64,000 nt of DNA, from contig JAFVDF010000009.1 of assembly GCA_017478625.1 (NCBI GenBank), positions 186,001 to 250,000 on the forward strand. The letters are read 5' to 3'. Numbering within the stretch: position 1 is the first letter of the stretch; the number at the start of each line of letters is the position of its first letter. A program made the position numbers and the translations under genes. The notes beneath the pieces are model-generated. The model was not told the DNA's origin and did not search any database. It saw only the letters and a program-made list of their open reading frames with translations. The stretch comes from Alloprevotella sp. (lineage in GTDB: Bacteria; Bacteroidota; Bacteroidia; Bacteroidales; Bacteroidaceae). Positions 24,429-33,944 of this stretch are shown here, one piece after another.

Positions 24429-26504
24429 CTACCTCCTCTCGGTAGTTTCCAGCAGGAACGTAGATGCGGGAAGGCCCGCGTTGTTTATCAGGTTAGCCCG
24501 TGTGAAAGGTTCCCAGCCATAACGCACAAACTGGGGATGGCGTATCTCCTGATTCCATATTACAATTTGCTCGCCCTCTATACGGCATCGGGCCGGGTAA
24601 AAGACTCCGTCGGCTCCTGCGAGTTCAAAACCGCGCAACAATCCGTCGGAAGCCCTCATTCCCTGAGCATGCGAAAAGACTACCTCTATCTTGTTGCCCC
24701 GGGCATAGGCGCGTAGCGGTGTAGGCCCTTGTGCTTCAAGTGTGTGACGATAGTTGTGTCGTAGCGCCAGGTATGCCAGACGCTGGCCGACGGGACGTTT
24801 GTTAGGATAATGCACGTCTAACGAATCGCCCACATCGCTGCTGACAGCCATCCAAGTATGTGGCAACGTGGTGGCAAGGAGACGCTGGCTGTCGCGAAAT
24901 GCGGGCCAAGAGGGGCGATTAAGGCTAGAGAGTTGCACAAAGTAGAAAGGAAGCGAGGGGTTATGGAAAAAGTTTCGCCACGACTGCTCCAACAGACTGA
25001 AAAGACGCTCATGCAGTTCAACGTTGTGGGCGTTTGATTCACCTTGATACCAGCAAACGCCGGCTATATCGTATCCACGCAACGGAAGCATAGCTGCCTC
25101 AAAAAGATAGGCTGGCTCGTAAGGATGCCGCTGAAGCGGATGAGTGGATTGGGCTATGTTTTGCTTCATCCGCCCCCTTGCCCACGGCTGTCCGAAGTCG
25201 CCGTCAGCCCAGGAATACAGTATGGCAGGCAGTTCCCACTCTAACGTTTCCCTGTCTATATAAGACTCCGTAGTAGCACCACCTACAGCATTGCAAATCA
25301 CACCGACAGGTATCTGCAGACTATCGGCCAGAGTGCGTGCAAAATGGTATCCTATGGCAGAAAAGCCACCTACATTCGTAGGAGAGGCCGTCTCCCATCC
25401 GTCGGTTTGCATATATTCCAGCCTGTTTACATTATCCAATTGCTCAGGAGTCCATTCTACGGCATCGGTGCGATAACGTGCTGTCAGATTATAAAGATGT
25501 ACTAACGGCTGAGATGCAGAGGCTTTTATGTCCTCCGAGGCCGTGCTGGCCTGCGAAAGCGTGTATTCCATATTGGACTGGCCCGAACAAAGCCAGACCT
25601 CCCCTACATAGACATCGCGCAACGTCAGCGTAGAGTCTGAAGTGCTTATGGTAGCCGTAAAAGGCCCTCCTGCCTCCATCGGGGAAAATGTAACGTGCCA
25701 GCGTCCCTGTGGGTTGGCTACGGCAGAGGCTTTCTTCCCGTTAAAAACAACCTTTACCCGCTGACCGGCATTGGCCGTTCCGTAGAAAGAAAGGGGACGG
25801 TGGCGTTGCAAGACCATTCCGTCACTAAAAAGTCGGGGTAATTGGAGGCCACCATAATCTCCCGAAAGCGCGCCATATACAGTCTTTGCAATGATCCCGG
25901 CTCCTTCTGCATTGGGGTGTATGGCATCAGGAAAGAGGTCAGTGCGTTTATGAAGCGGACTATAAAGATCTATGAGCGTAGCCCCCTTGGCTTCGGCCAA
26001 CCTACGGATATGTTGGCGAATGGCATAATGCCAGTCGCGCGTACCAGACTGGAAGCGAGGATGGCGATGGTGTATCGGAGTTAGCAGACAAACATAAACC
26101 TTTGCATGAGGGTTCGAAATGCGGAATGTATCTATCAGAGCGCTGTAATCCCTGTCAAATTCGTCGGAATAATCTGGCCAGTTACGCGGATCTGTATCGT
26201 TGAGACCCAAATGAATAACAACGATATCGGGCTGATATTCCACTGCTGATTTATACTCATCAAGCAAGGTATACGGATTATGACCATGGCGCAAAAGTGT
26301 AGCCCCATTGTGCCCAAAATTACGCACTTCATAATTTTCTCCAAGCATTTGTTGCAACTGAGCCGGATAAGACTCCACCTCACGATGTTCCAACTTCATG
26401 CCATAGGTTACGCTGTTTCCCACACAAGCCACTTTAATCCTCTGCTGGGCCTGCGTACAGATACAGCTCATCAATGTGAATATAAGTAAAAGAAAGCGGT
26501 ACAT
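24429..26504 (-). CDS. Two-domain sialate O-acetylesterase
   Basis: 691 residues with a signal peptide (1-19). The N-terminal half (about 20-215) is an SGNH/GDSL hydrolase: GNSVTYG block I, LGLND block III, and DAIHPNAEG with the catalytic Asp-His pair. After a beta-sandwich linker (about 220-300), the C-terminal half is a sialate O-acetylesterase domain with CSGQSNMEY and WYQGESN. Both active sites look complete. The family removes O-acetyl groups from sialic acids, or in other members from plant glycans. The same two-domain layout is known for NanS of oral Bacteroidales. No other sialic-acid gene is in this window, so the substrate remains open. Confidence 0.88.
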   Translation of the reverse strand: MYRFLLLIFTLMSCICTQAQQRIKVACVGNSVTYGMKLEHREVESYPAQLQQMLGENYEVRNFGHNGATLLRHGHNPYTLLDEYKSAVEYQPDIVVIHLGLNDTDPRNWPDYSDEFDRDYSALIDTFRISNPHAKVYVCLLTPIHHRHPRFQSGTRDWHYAIRQHIRRLAEAKGATLIDLYSPLHKRTDLFPDAIHPNAEGAGIIAKTVYGALSGDYGGLQLPRLFSDGMVLQRHRPLSFYGTANAGQRVKVVFNGKKASAVANPQGRWHVTFSPMEAGGPFTATISTSDSTLTLRDVYVGEVWLCSGQSNMEYTLSQASTASEDIKASASQPLVHLYNLTARYRTDAVEWTPEQLDNVNRLEYMQTDGWETASPTNVGGFSAIGYHFARTLADSLQIPVGVICNAVGGATTESYIDRETLEWELPAILYSWADGDFGQPWARGRMKQNIAQSTHPLQRHPYEPAYLFEAAMLPLRGYDIAGVCWYQGESNAHNVELHERLFSLLEQSWRNFFHNPSLPFYFVQLSSLNRPSWPAFRDSQRLLATTLPHTWMAVSSDVGDSLDVHYPNKRPVGQRLAYLALRHNYRHTLEAQGPTPLRAYARGNKIEVVFSHAQGMRASDGLLRGFELAGADGVFYPARCRIEGEQIVIWNQEIRHPQFVRYGWEPFTRANLINNAGLPASTFLLETTERR

Positions 26505-26526
26505 AGTATTATAAAATTGAGTGGTT

Positions 26527-28395
26527 CTATAGGTTTGTGGACTGCCTGTCGGCTTCTATGAGTGCCAAGAGACGATCTACCGCCTCTTCTTCTGGTATGT
26601 TTTTCTCTACGCAAACTTTGCCTCGATACAAACTGACCTTCCCCCGCGCTGCTCCTACATAGCCATAGTCCGCATCGGCCATTTCGCCCGGCCCGTTGAC
26701 TATGCAACCCATAATGCCAATCTTCATGCCTTTCAAATGGGCTGTAGCCTGCTTAATGCGGGCTATGGTATGCTCCAAATCATAGAGCGTACGGCCACAT
26801 CCGGGGCAAGAAATGTATTCCGTCTTGGTTGTGCGCAGTCGTGTGGCTTGCAAAATGCCAAACGCTGTAGATACAACATCTGACAAGGGTATGGAAGGAT
26901 GGCCCTGGGGGGCTTCGTTGAAGAGAAATATCCCATCTGCCAGCCCATCATATAAGAGTGCCCCTAAATCAACGGCACTTTCTATCTGAAAATCCTCTCT
27001 TTCAGACAGACTGTGGGTATAATGCTCAAAGAATACCACTGGATTTTTTAATCCTTCTCTCCACATTTCGTGCACAAGAGCCCTCTGTTCTCCGAGCCGG
27101 TTAGGATGGTTGGAAAGTGCCACGACTACTGTCTCCGGATGCCTATGCAGGCAAGCCAAAGTCTGTTCGTCTAATTGCAGATAAGAAATAAATAAAAATT
27201 TCAGCGGGCTCTTGTTGCCACCCATAAGAGGTTCTGTCTGATAGGTATAAGCAGGAAAGACGTTCTCTTCGTCACGCCAAGCCATAGCATCCACTATATA
27301 ACCCACACCAGCAGGACGCTGTCGTACAGGAGGCAGATGTGAGCCTACATATACATAGTCGGGAGTTTGTGGGCCAAAGAAAAACGTACCGTCCGTACTG
27401 GCACAGATGACCACAGGAAGGTTATGCCCTCCTATATTCTGTAGGATATCGGTCGGACGCCGTTGTGGATTTTCGTAACAAAACTCTACCGCCTGACGCG
27501 CGGGTATCATTGGATGGCCCGCCCTGCGTGTAGCATAAGAGGCTATTTTGTAAGCCACAGGGATTTCTCTTTCCGGCGCCTCACTCAAACTAACGCGAAT
27601 GGTGTCGCCTATTCCGTCAGAAAGCAACGCACCTATTCCCGCCGCACTCTTGAGACGTCCGTCCTCACCTTCGCCCGCTTCCGTCACACCAAGATGTAGC
27701 GGAAACATCATATTCTCTTCTGCCATCACCCGACAGAGTAATCGAACGCTACGTACCATCACGGCCGTATTGCTGGCCTTGATGGAGATGACTACATCGT
27801 GAAATTGTTCACGCTTACAGATGCGCAGAAATTCCATACAGCTCTCCACAATTCCTTCGGGTGTGTCGCCGTAGCGCGACATTATGCGGTCAGAGAGCGA
27901 CCCATGGTTCACTCCGATACGTAAGGCTGTCTTATTCTCACGACAAAGTTGGAGAAGTTGAAGAAAACGTTTTTCCAAGCGCCGTAACTCGTCTGCATAT
28001 TCTGCATCAGTATAGGAAAGTTGCTTAAAAGTACGCGCTGGATCAACATAATTACCAGGATTAATGCGTACCTTATCCACGATTGTGGCAGCCACATCGG
28101 CTACATTAGGATTAAAGTGGACGTCGGCCACAAGTGGCTGCGCATAACCCTCGGCACGGAGTTGCGCCTGTATTTCCCGGAGATTTTCAGCCTCGCGCGT
28201 ACCTTGTGTGGTCAGACGTACATAGTCGGCTCCTGCATCAATAATGGCTTTTGCCTGCGTCACACATGCTGCGGTGTCAGTTGTGGCCGCAGTGGTCATG
28301 CTCTGTAAGCGAATAGGATTGTCGCCACCTAAGGGCGTCTGCCCGACGCGCACTTCCGACGAGGTGCGAGGATGATAGTTGAATATGTCAGACAT
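26527..28395 (-). CDS. ispG: 4-hydroxy-3-methylbut-2-enyl diphosphate synthase
   Basis: 622 residues, Fe-S enzyme of the MEP isoprenoid pathway. The N-terminal TIM barrel includes VRVGQTPLGGDNPIRLQSMT and VADVHFNPNVA. The C-terminal ferredoxin-like domain has the cluster ligands CPGCGRTLYDLE (CxxC) and IMGCIVNGPGEMADADYGYV. The protein is about 250 residues longer than the E. coli enzyme because of an internal domain (about 270-510), the form known from Bacteroidetes, Chlamydia and plants. It lies 15 bases downstream of purE on the same strand. Confidence 0.96.
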   Translation of the reverse strand: MSDIFNYHPRTSSEVRVGQTPLGGDNPIRLQSMTTAATTDTAACVTQAKAIIDAGADYVRLTTQGTREAENLREIQAQLRAEGYAQPLVADVHFNPNVADVAATIVDKVRINPGNYVDPARTFKQLSYTDAEYADELRRLEKRFLQLLQLCRENKTALRIGVNHGSLSDRIMSRYGDTPEGIVESCMEFLRICKREQFHDVVISIKASNTAVMVRSVRLLCRVMAEENMMFPLHLGVTEAGEGEDGRLKSAAGIGALLSDGIGDTIRVSLSEAPEREIPVAYKIASYATRRAGHPMIPARQAVEFCYENPQRRPTDILQNIGGHNLPVVICASTDGTFFFGPQTPDYVYVGSHLPPVRQRPAGVGYIVDAMAWRDEENVFPAYTYQTEPLMGGNKSPLKFLFISYLQLDEQTLACLHRHPETVVVALSNHPNRLGEQRALVHEMWREGLKNPVVFFEHYTHSLSEREDFQIESAVDLGALLYDGLADGIFLFNEAPQGHPSIPLSDVVSTAFGILQATRLRTTKTEYISCPGCGRTLYDLEHTIARIKQATAHLKGMKIGIMGCIVNGPGEMADADYGYVGAARGKVSLYRGKVCVEKNIPEEEAVDRLLALIEADRQSTNL

Positions 28396-28410
28396 TTCTA
28401 CGCAGAAAGG

Positions 28411-28917
28411 CTAATTAGTTTTATAGGTATATTGCTCGGCCCGAAGTGTCTCATTGGCCTCTACAATTTTCTGATTAAGCCCCGCACGAAAAGCACGAAG
28501 TCGCGCAGCCACTTCTTTATCGGCCGTGGCAATTATCTGGGCGGCTAAGAGGGCGGCATTCTGTCCTGCCCCGACACCTACGGTGGCCACAGGAATACCA
28601 GGAGGCATCTGAACGATGGACAATAGCGCGTCAAGACCATCGAGCATTCCCTTGACCGGCACGCCTATGACCGGCACTGACGTCTGGGCCGCAATAACAC
28701 CGGGCAGAGCCGCTGCCATTCCGGCAATAGCGATAATGGCTTGCACACCTCTTGCCTCAGCCTGCTGAGCAAAGGTTTCCACCTCTTGGGGCGTACGATG
28801 AGCCGAAAGGGCTACCATCTCAAACGGTATCTGAAGAGAGTCTAACTGTTGGGCCGACTTTGTGGCTACGGGCAAGTCGCTCGTGCTACCCATGATAATA
28901 CTAACTTTTGGTTGCAT
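28411..28917 (-). CDS. purE: 5-(carboxyamino)imidazole ribonucleotide mutase
   Basis: 168 residues, class I PurE, the usual length. GSTSDLPVATKSAQQLD (about 10-26) and LSAHRTPQEV (about 38-47) form the CAIR binding site, and IAIAGMAAALPGVIAAQT is the second phosphate loop. It moves the carboxyl group from N5-CAIR to CAIR in purine synthesis. It lies between a PAP2-like gene and ispG, all on the minus strand with gaps of about 15-20 bases, so rpoN, PAP2-like, purE and ispG may share a transcript. Confidence 0.96.
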   Translation of the reverse strand: MQPKVSIIMGSTSDLPVATKSAQQLDSLQIPFEMVALSAHRTPQEVETFAQQAEARGVQAIIAIAGMAAALPGVIAAQTSVPVIGVPVKGMLDGLDALLSIVQMPPGIPVATVGVGAGQNAALLAAQIIATADKEVAARLRAFRAGLNQKIVEANETLRAEQYTYKTN

Positions 28918-28938
28918 AAGGATATGTGTTTATAGGCT

Positions 28939-29556
28939 TTACATAAGAAGGACGCAGAAAAATCCGCAGAAGAAACCGATAAGCGTGCCAAGCCAGATGT
29001 CCAACAAACTGTGTTGTCGCAATATCAGACGCGCAGTGCCGACAAGCCCGCAAAGCAAAACGCAAACGCAAAGCCACGGCAGAAGGTTGAAATGGAACAG
29101 CAGGGCAAAGCCCACAATGGCTCCCGTAAGGCTTCCTGCCGCCGCAGCGTGGGTGCTTATCTTAGTCCGTGTATTTATGAGTACACAGATTATTTGTAAT
29201 ACAAAAGCGGCTACTATAACTGCAATGGCGAACGAAGGCATGTGAATACGGTACATAAAGTACAAAAGGATTCCGTAGGAGAGTATGGATAGCGCATAAG
29301 GCACGTAGCGGTTTATACGCTTGCTCAGATGAAACCGACTCCAACCATTTGACTTTCGGTAAAGAAATATGGCCGTACGAGGGAGCAGGACTGTAAAGAC
29401 ATAGATAGCAAACACCAGTACAGCCTTGTAGGCCAGCGGAAGGTTGTTCAGATAGCTGAACATAAGAAGCACAACAAACGCTACAACGGGCATATAGAAA
29501 GGTTGGAATATGACCGAAAGAAACTGAGCCGTATAGATTAGAATCTTGTTGCGCAT
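28939..29556 (-). CDS. PAP2-like membrane protein
   Basis: 205 residues with about six TM helices. ISTHAAAAGSLTGA (about 130-143) and LRQHSLLDIWLGT (about 175-187) match the second and third motifs of the PAP2 acid-phosphatase superfamily. The first motif (KxxxxxxRP) is not clear. If active it would remove phosphate from a lipid phosphate such as undecaprenyl diphosphate; the incomplete first motif leaves this uncertain. It sits 10 bases after rpoN. Confidence 0.75.
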   Translation of the reverse strand: MRNKILIYTAQFLSVIFQPFYMPVVAFVVLLMFSYLNNLPLAYKAVLVFAIYVFTVLLPRTAIFLYRKSNGWSRFHLSKRINRYVPYALSILSYGILLYFMYRIHMPSFAIAVIVAAFVLQIICVLINTRTKISTHAAAAGSLTGAIVGFALLFHFNLLPWLCVCVLLCGLVGTARLILRQHSLLDIWLGTLIGFFCGFFCVLLM

Positions 29557-29566
29557 AGGAATCGTT

Positions 29567-31054
29567 TTATACTTTGCGTAAGGTACTTTTAGGGATGCCC
29601 AACTGTTCGCGATACTTTGCTACGGTACGCCGAGAGATGGGTAAGTTCTGCCGGGCCAGCTGCAAAGACAGCGCATCATCAGACAACGGTTTTCGCTTAT
29701 CTTCCTCCTCTATGAGTTGGCGTAGTGCTGCCTTAGCTTGACGCGCTGAAAGCTCTTCTCCGTTGTCTGACGTAAATACCTTATTGAAAAAATGTTTTAA
29801 AGGATAGGTTCCGTAGGCTGTGGCGCAGTATTTATTCGACGCCACGCGACTAACTGTCGAGGGATCTACGCCAGCACGTTGTGCCACGTCCTTAAGCACC
29901 ATTGGCACAAGGCAATTCTCGTCGTCATCGTTGCGAAAAAAATCTTGCTGTATGCTGACAATACTTCGCATCACGCCGAGTAACGTCTGTTGCCTCCGAC
30001 GCACCAATTCTATAAAATACTGTGCATCGCCCACTTTCTTGCGAGCATATATATACGCATCTTGTTGGCTGGGAGACAGGCTTTTTCCCTTACCTGAATA
30101 TTCTTTAATCAAATCACGGTATGAGCGACTCACATTCAATTGTGGTACTTCTCCCTGGTTCAGACTTACAGAAATATTTCCGTCGTTATCCACGCTGACT
30201 AAAAAATCGGGCACAAGCGTAGGCGCATCTGGAGAGGTCGTTTCATTCAGATTTCCTCCGGGCCGAGGATTAAGTCGGTGCAACAGACGCTCTACTTCTC
30301 CAAAATCTTCTTCAGAAAGCCTTAGCCGACGCTTTACATCCTCGCGATGATGCAACGAATAATCGCGAAAATAATTGTCAACTAATTCGAGGGCTTTTTG
30401 TTTCCACTGAGAATGGAGTTCTGGGTCTGTTAGTTGGAGATGCAAACACTCTTGAAGGTCGCGCGCACCAATTCCCCTAGGTTCAAAACCCTGAAGTATT
30501 TCCAACATACGCACCACAACTTCTTGCGGAGCTGAGATATTGTGATACACCTCCATCTCATCTTGCAAGGTGCTTAAATCCTTACGCAAATAACCATCCG
30601 CATCAAGGCTACCTATCAAATAGTCAAGGATCTGACGTTCTCCATCCGTCAAATCCTGCTCTCCCATCTGTGCATAGAGATTGTCCAAGGCATTTCCTCG
30701 GGCCGAAATCTGCACTTGTCGCTCTTCGCGAGTACCTTGCTGGCGTAGAAGATAATCGGGTATGTCATCGGCTGAAGCGTAATCTGCCAGCGCATCTTGC
30801 TCTGGAGTAGACGGTGCTTCGTATTCGTCGCTATCTCTTTCGTACGAATCCGCAGGCTCTGTTGAATCAGGCAATTCGTCCGTTGTGCGTTCTTCCAGCG
30901 CCTCGTTCGCATCCAATTCGCTCTTGACGCGCTCCTCAAAGTCCATCAAAGGTAACTCGACAATATGAGCCAAAGCAACTTGCGTAACTGAAAGTTGCTG
31001 TACCTGTACCTGCGTCTGTTGCTGAGTAAGATCTTGCCTAAATTCCTGCGCCAT
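29567..31054 (-). CDS. rpoN: RNA polymerase sigma-54 factor
   Basis: 495 residues. Region I is Gln-rich (QQQTQVQVQQLSVTQ, about 9-23), region II is acidic (about 45-90), and the core-binding and DNA-binding regions follow (SPSQQDAYIYARKKVGDA). The C-terminal RpoN box is SRRTVAKYREQLGIP (about 475-489). It directs transcription that needs AAA+ activators. A -7-like box (TATTTTTG on the minus strand, 31066-31073) lies 12 bases before the start, and its -33 partner is not clear. Confidence 0.95.
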   Translation of the reverse strand: MAQEFRQDLTQQQTQVQVQQLSVTQVALAHIVELPLMDFEERVKSELDANEALEERTTDELPDSTEPADSYERDSDEYEAPSTPEQDALADYASADDIPDYLLRQQGTREERQVQISARGNALDNLYAQMGEQDLTDGERQILDYLIGSLDADGYLRKDLSTLQDEMEVYHNISAPQEVVVRMLEILQGFEPRGIGARDLQECLHLQLTDPELHSQWKQKALELVDNYFRDYSLHHREDVKRRLRLSEEDFGEVERLLHRLNPRPGGNLNETTSPDAPTLVPDFLVSVDNDGNISVSLNQGEVPQLNVSRSYRDLIKEYSGKGKSLSPSQQDAYIYARKKVGDAQYFIELVRRRQQTLLGVMRSIVSIQQDFFRNDDDENCLVPMVLKDVAQRAGVDPSTVSRVASNKYCATAYGTYPLKHFFNKVFTSDNGEELSARQAKAALRQLIEEEDKRKPLSDDALSLQLARQNLPISRRTVAKYREQLGIPKSTLRKV

Positions 31055-31164
31055 AATTCTACAAGCAAAAATATAATATTTTTGTTGTACAGAAACATTG
31101 AGACGTGGAATAAGACAACGACCTCATACAAAGAGGGTGCGAAACAAAATGTCGTCCGCAACCG

Positions 31165-32418
31165 TTATTTGTATATGAGCACACTCCTCTGACTGGCTCC
31201 AAACGTCTCACGCGCCGCTCCGAGCAACTCATCGGCCGTCAAAGCACGAATTTTATTGCAGGTTTCAGCCGTATCACGTATGACATTGTAATGGGCAAAG
31301 GTCCGACCGAGCGCGAGAGCCCGGCTTTCGAACGAATTATTGGCTACGCCTATCTGACCACATAATTGTCGCTTTGCAGCCTCTAATTGACGGGGAGTAA
31401 GCGGACTTTGAATAAGCTTGTCCAACTCTGCACTTACTCGATGCAAGCAACGCTTTATGTCGGTCTCATTACAACCGAAATAAATTGTCCACATTCCAGC
31501 ATCGGGATAAGTAGAGAGATAGGAATCTACGCTATAGACAAGCCCTGCTTTCTCTCTCAAAGAAATATTTAGACGGCTGTTCATACCCGGTCCGCCAAGG
31601 ATATTGTTCAACAGAATCATTGCGTATTTGCGCTCGTCTGTACCTGCGAAGCTACGCCCACCTACAATAACGTGGGCCTGATGTGTATTTTTGTCCAGAC
31701 TGATTTGTTTTGGCTCATAAGGCGTTAGAGTCTGATCACAGAAGGCTGACGCAGGAACACTGGAAGTTTCCCCACGATGAATATCACGTGTAAATTTCTC
31801 AAGGTAATATCTAACGCGCTGAGGCCCTATTCGACCGAAAGTAAAAAACACGCAGTTGGTCGGACGATAATATTGATGCGCAAAACGCAAGACGTCTTGC
31901 GATGTATAGGTGCGTAAGCGCGAAGAATCGCCTAATATATCACGCCCTAAAGGATGATTGGAAAATACAATGCGCTCGAATTCGTCGAAGATTTCATCCG
32001 ACGGCGAATCATGATAACTATCGATTTCATCGCAAACCACTTCGACTTCACGCACTACTTCCTTCTGTGGGTAAATGCTACGGAATACTATATCGGTAAG
32101 AAGATCGGCGGCACGGGAAAAGTGTTCACGCAGAATCGCCGCATGATACACTGTCTCCTGCTTAGTAGTGTAGGCATTCAAATCTCCACCAACTCTTTCA
32201 AGACCATTAGTGATCTGATAGGACTTACGGTTCTCCGTACCCTTAAACGTCATGTGTTCTACAAAGTGAGCCAGCCCCGAATCTGACGGAGCCTCATGGC
32301 GTGTGCCTGCACAGACCACATAACCACAATAAATAACATCTGAAGGTATATCTGCGCACACGACACGCAGACCATTATCTAACGTAAAAGTAGTTGCAGA
32401 ATTATCGGGTTGTATCAT
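31165..32418 (-). CDS. M16-family zinc peptidase
   Basis: 417 residues from the ATG at 32416-32418 (a TTG one codon upstream is also possible). The inverted zinc motif HFVEHMTFKG (HxxEH, about 46-50) and the distal Glu in the EVVCDEIDSY region show an active M16 subunit of processing-peptidase (PqqL/YmxG-like) type. The C-terminal half is the second LuXS/MPP-like domain (KAGLVYSVDSYLSTYPDAGM). It has no signal peptide, so it is cytoplasmic. It overlaps the flippase gene by 17 bases. Confidence 0.92.
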   Translation of the reverse strand: MIQPDNSATTFTLDNGLRVVCADIPSDVIYCGYVVCAGTRHEAPSDSGLAHFVEHMTFKGTENRKSYQITNGLERVGGDLNAYTTKQETVYHAAILREHFSRAADLLTDIVFRSIYPQKEVVREVEVVCDEIDSYHDSPSDEIFDEFERIVFSNHPLGRDILGDSSRLRTYTSQDVLRFAHQYYRPTNCVFFTFGRIGPQRVRYYLEKFTRDIHRGETSSVPASAFCDQTLTPYEPKQISLDKNTHQAHVIVGGRSFAGTDERKYAMILLNNILGGPGMNSRLNISLREKAGLVYSVDSYLSTYPDAGMWTIYFGCNETDIKRCLHRVSAELDKLIQSPLTPRQLEAAKRQLCGQIGVANNSFESRALALGRTFAHYNVIRDTAETCNKIRALTADELLGAARETFGASQRSVLIYK

Positions 32419-33925
32419 CAACTTGGGGTTTTCTAAAATATTTGCCTACCACAGGAAGTGCGCGGAGTGGCAGATCGTGATAAAGGATATGAGCAACGAA
32501 TGCCAATATGAGCACGGAATTAATACTCAGGCGAAGCCAAAGGTTCCAGTCCTGTGGAACAAACTGCATAAGGGCAAAGAATAGCGCTGTCATACCGACA
32601 TAGACAAAGATGTCACGCAGAGGATAGCGTATGGGGTAATAATGTTGCCCCACGAAATAACTTAAAAGCATGGCTGTACCATAGCCAGCCACGCCGGCCC
32701 AGGCGCAAGCCATATAATGATAGGTCGGTATGAATAAGATATTGACCAACACCAATACTGCACAGCCAATCCCGCTAAATACCGCTCCCCAGATGGTCTT
32801 GTCTATCAACTTATACCAGAAAGAAAGATTAAAATAAACCCCCATCATTATTTCGGCAACCATAACAATAGGAATGACGCGAAGGCCTTCCCAGTAAGTT
32901 CGCCCCACTACAAATTTCAGCACATCGATATATCCCATTACTACAAGGAAAGCCAAAAGCGTGAAAACAAGAAAAAACTTCATCGCCTTAGCATACATTT
33001 CCTTGCTACCTTTCTCCTTGGCGTTACCAAAGACAAAGGGCTCATAAGCATAGCGGAAGGCCTGAGTTATAAGGGCCATTATCATAGCAATCTTAACCGC
33101 TGCGCCATAAATGCCGAGTTCTACACTGCCTTCATGCCCCGGTCGGATGATTGGATAAAGAATTTTATCAACCGTCTGGTTTAGTATGCCGGCTATACCA
33201 AGCACCAAAATGGGCCAAGCATACTTTAGCATATTTCGTAACAGGGTATAATCTAACTGAAAGAACCAGCCTTTCAACTCCTTGTAGAAAAAGATATTGA
33301 CGAGGCCTGTGCAAATCAGGTTGATATAGAAAACATAGCCTACATCTAACCCTCCGTCAGGTTTCAGCAAGGGAGCCACAAAAGAGTCTGGACCATTATA
33401 CAACTGGGGTATAACAAGAAAGTACACAAGGTTCAAACCGATGTTCAAGCCTATGAAAAGAAGTTTTAACTCGGCAAACTTTAGTGGTTTCCTCTTGTAA
33501 CGAAGATATGCAAACGGAATACACTGGAACGCATCCATTGCCACAACAACCGCCATAACACCCACAAACTGTGGATGGCTCGAATGTCCCATCACGCTAG
33601 CAATTGGATTCAAAAAAACTAACACTAACGTTACAAACAAAAGTCCCACACCGCCTACTGCCGTCAGTGTGGTGTGATAAACGGTTTGCGGATTCTCCTC
33701 GGTCTTATTTACAAAACGGAAGAACGTTGTTTCCATCCCAAAAGTCAGGATAACGAGCAGAAGGGCTACATAAGAATAAATATTGGTTACTATTCCGTAA
33801 TCGCCCGATTGAGCTAGCATTCTACTTGTGTAAAGCGGTACAAGCAGATAGTTTAGAAATCGGCCAATTATACTGCTCAATCCATAAATTGCCGTATCCT
33901 TTGCAAGCGAAGCAAGTTTTGCCAT
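32402..33925 (-). CDS. Polysaccharide or lipid flippase (MOP family)
   Basis: 507 residues with about 14 hydrophobic helices, MOP/MVF superfamily. The N-terminal LAKDTAIYGLSSIIGRFLNY is typical of Wzx-like polysaccharide biosynthesis proteins in Bacteroidetes. It is expected to flip undecaprenyl-linked sugars across the inner membrane; which glycan is unknown because no glycosyltransferases are adjacent. The start is the ATG at 33923-33925; a TTG two codons upstream is also possible. It overlaps the M16 gene by 17 bases and follows the SpmAB-like gene by 19 bases. Confidence 0.88.
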   Translation of the reverse strand: MAKLASLAKDTAIYGLSSIIGRFLNYLLVPLYTSRMLAQSGDYGIVTNIYSYVALLLVILTFGMETTFFRFVNKTEENPQTVYHTTLTAVGGVGLLFVTLVLVFLNPIASVMGHSSHPQFVGVMAVVVAMDAFQCIPFAYLRYKRKPLKFAELKLLFIGLNIGLNLVYFLVIPQLYNGPDSFVAPLLKPDGGLDVGYVFYINLICTGLVNIFFYKELKGWFFQLDYTLLRNMLKYAWPILVLGIAGILNQTVDKILYPIIRPGHEGSVELGIYGAAVKIAMIMALITQAFRYAYEPFVFGNAKEKGSKEMYAKAMKFFLVFTLLAFLVVMGYIDVLKFVVGRTYWEGLRVIPIVMVAEIMMGVYFNLSFWYKLIDKTIWGAVFSGIGCAVLVLVNILFIPTYHYMACAWAGVAGYGTAMLLSYFVGQHYYPIRYPLRDIFVYVGMTALFFALMQFVPQDWNLWLRLSINSVLILAFVAHILYHDLPLRALPVVGKYFRKPQVDDTTR

Positions 33926-33944
33926 ATCCAAAGATTGAAAAAGT

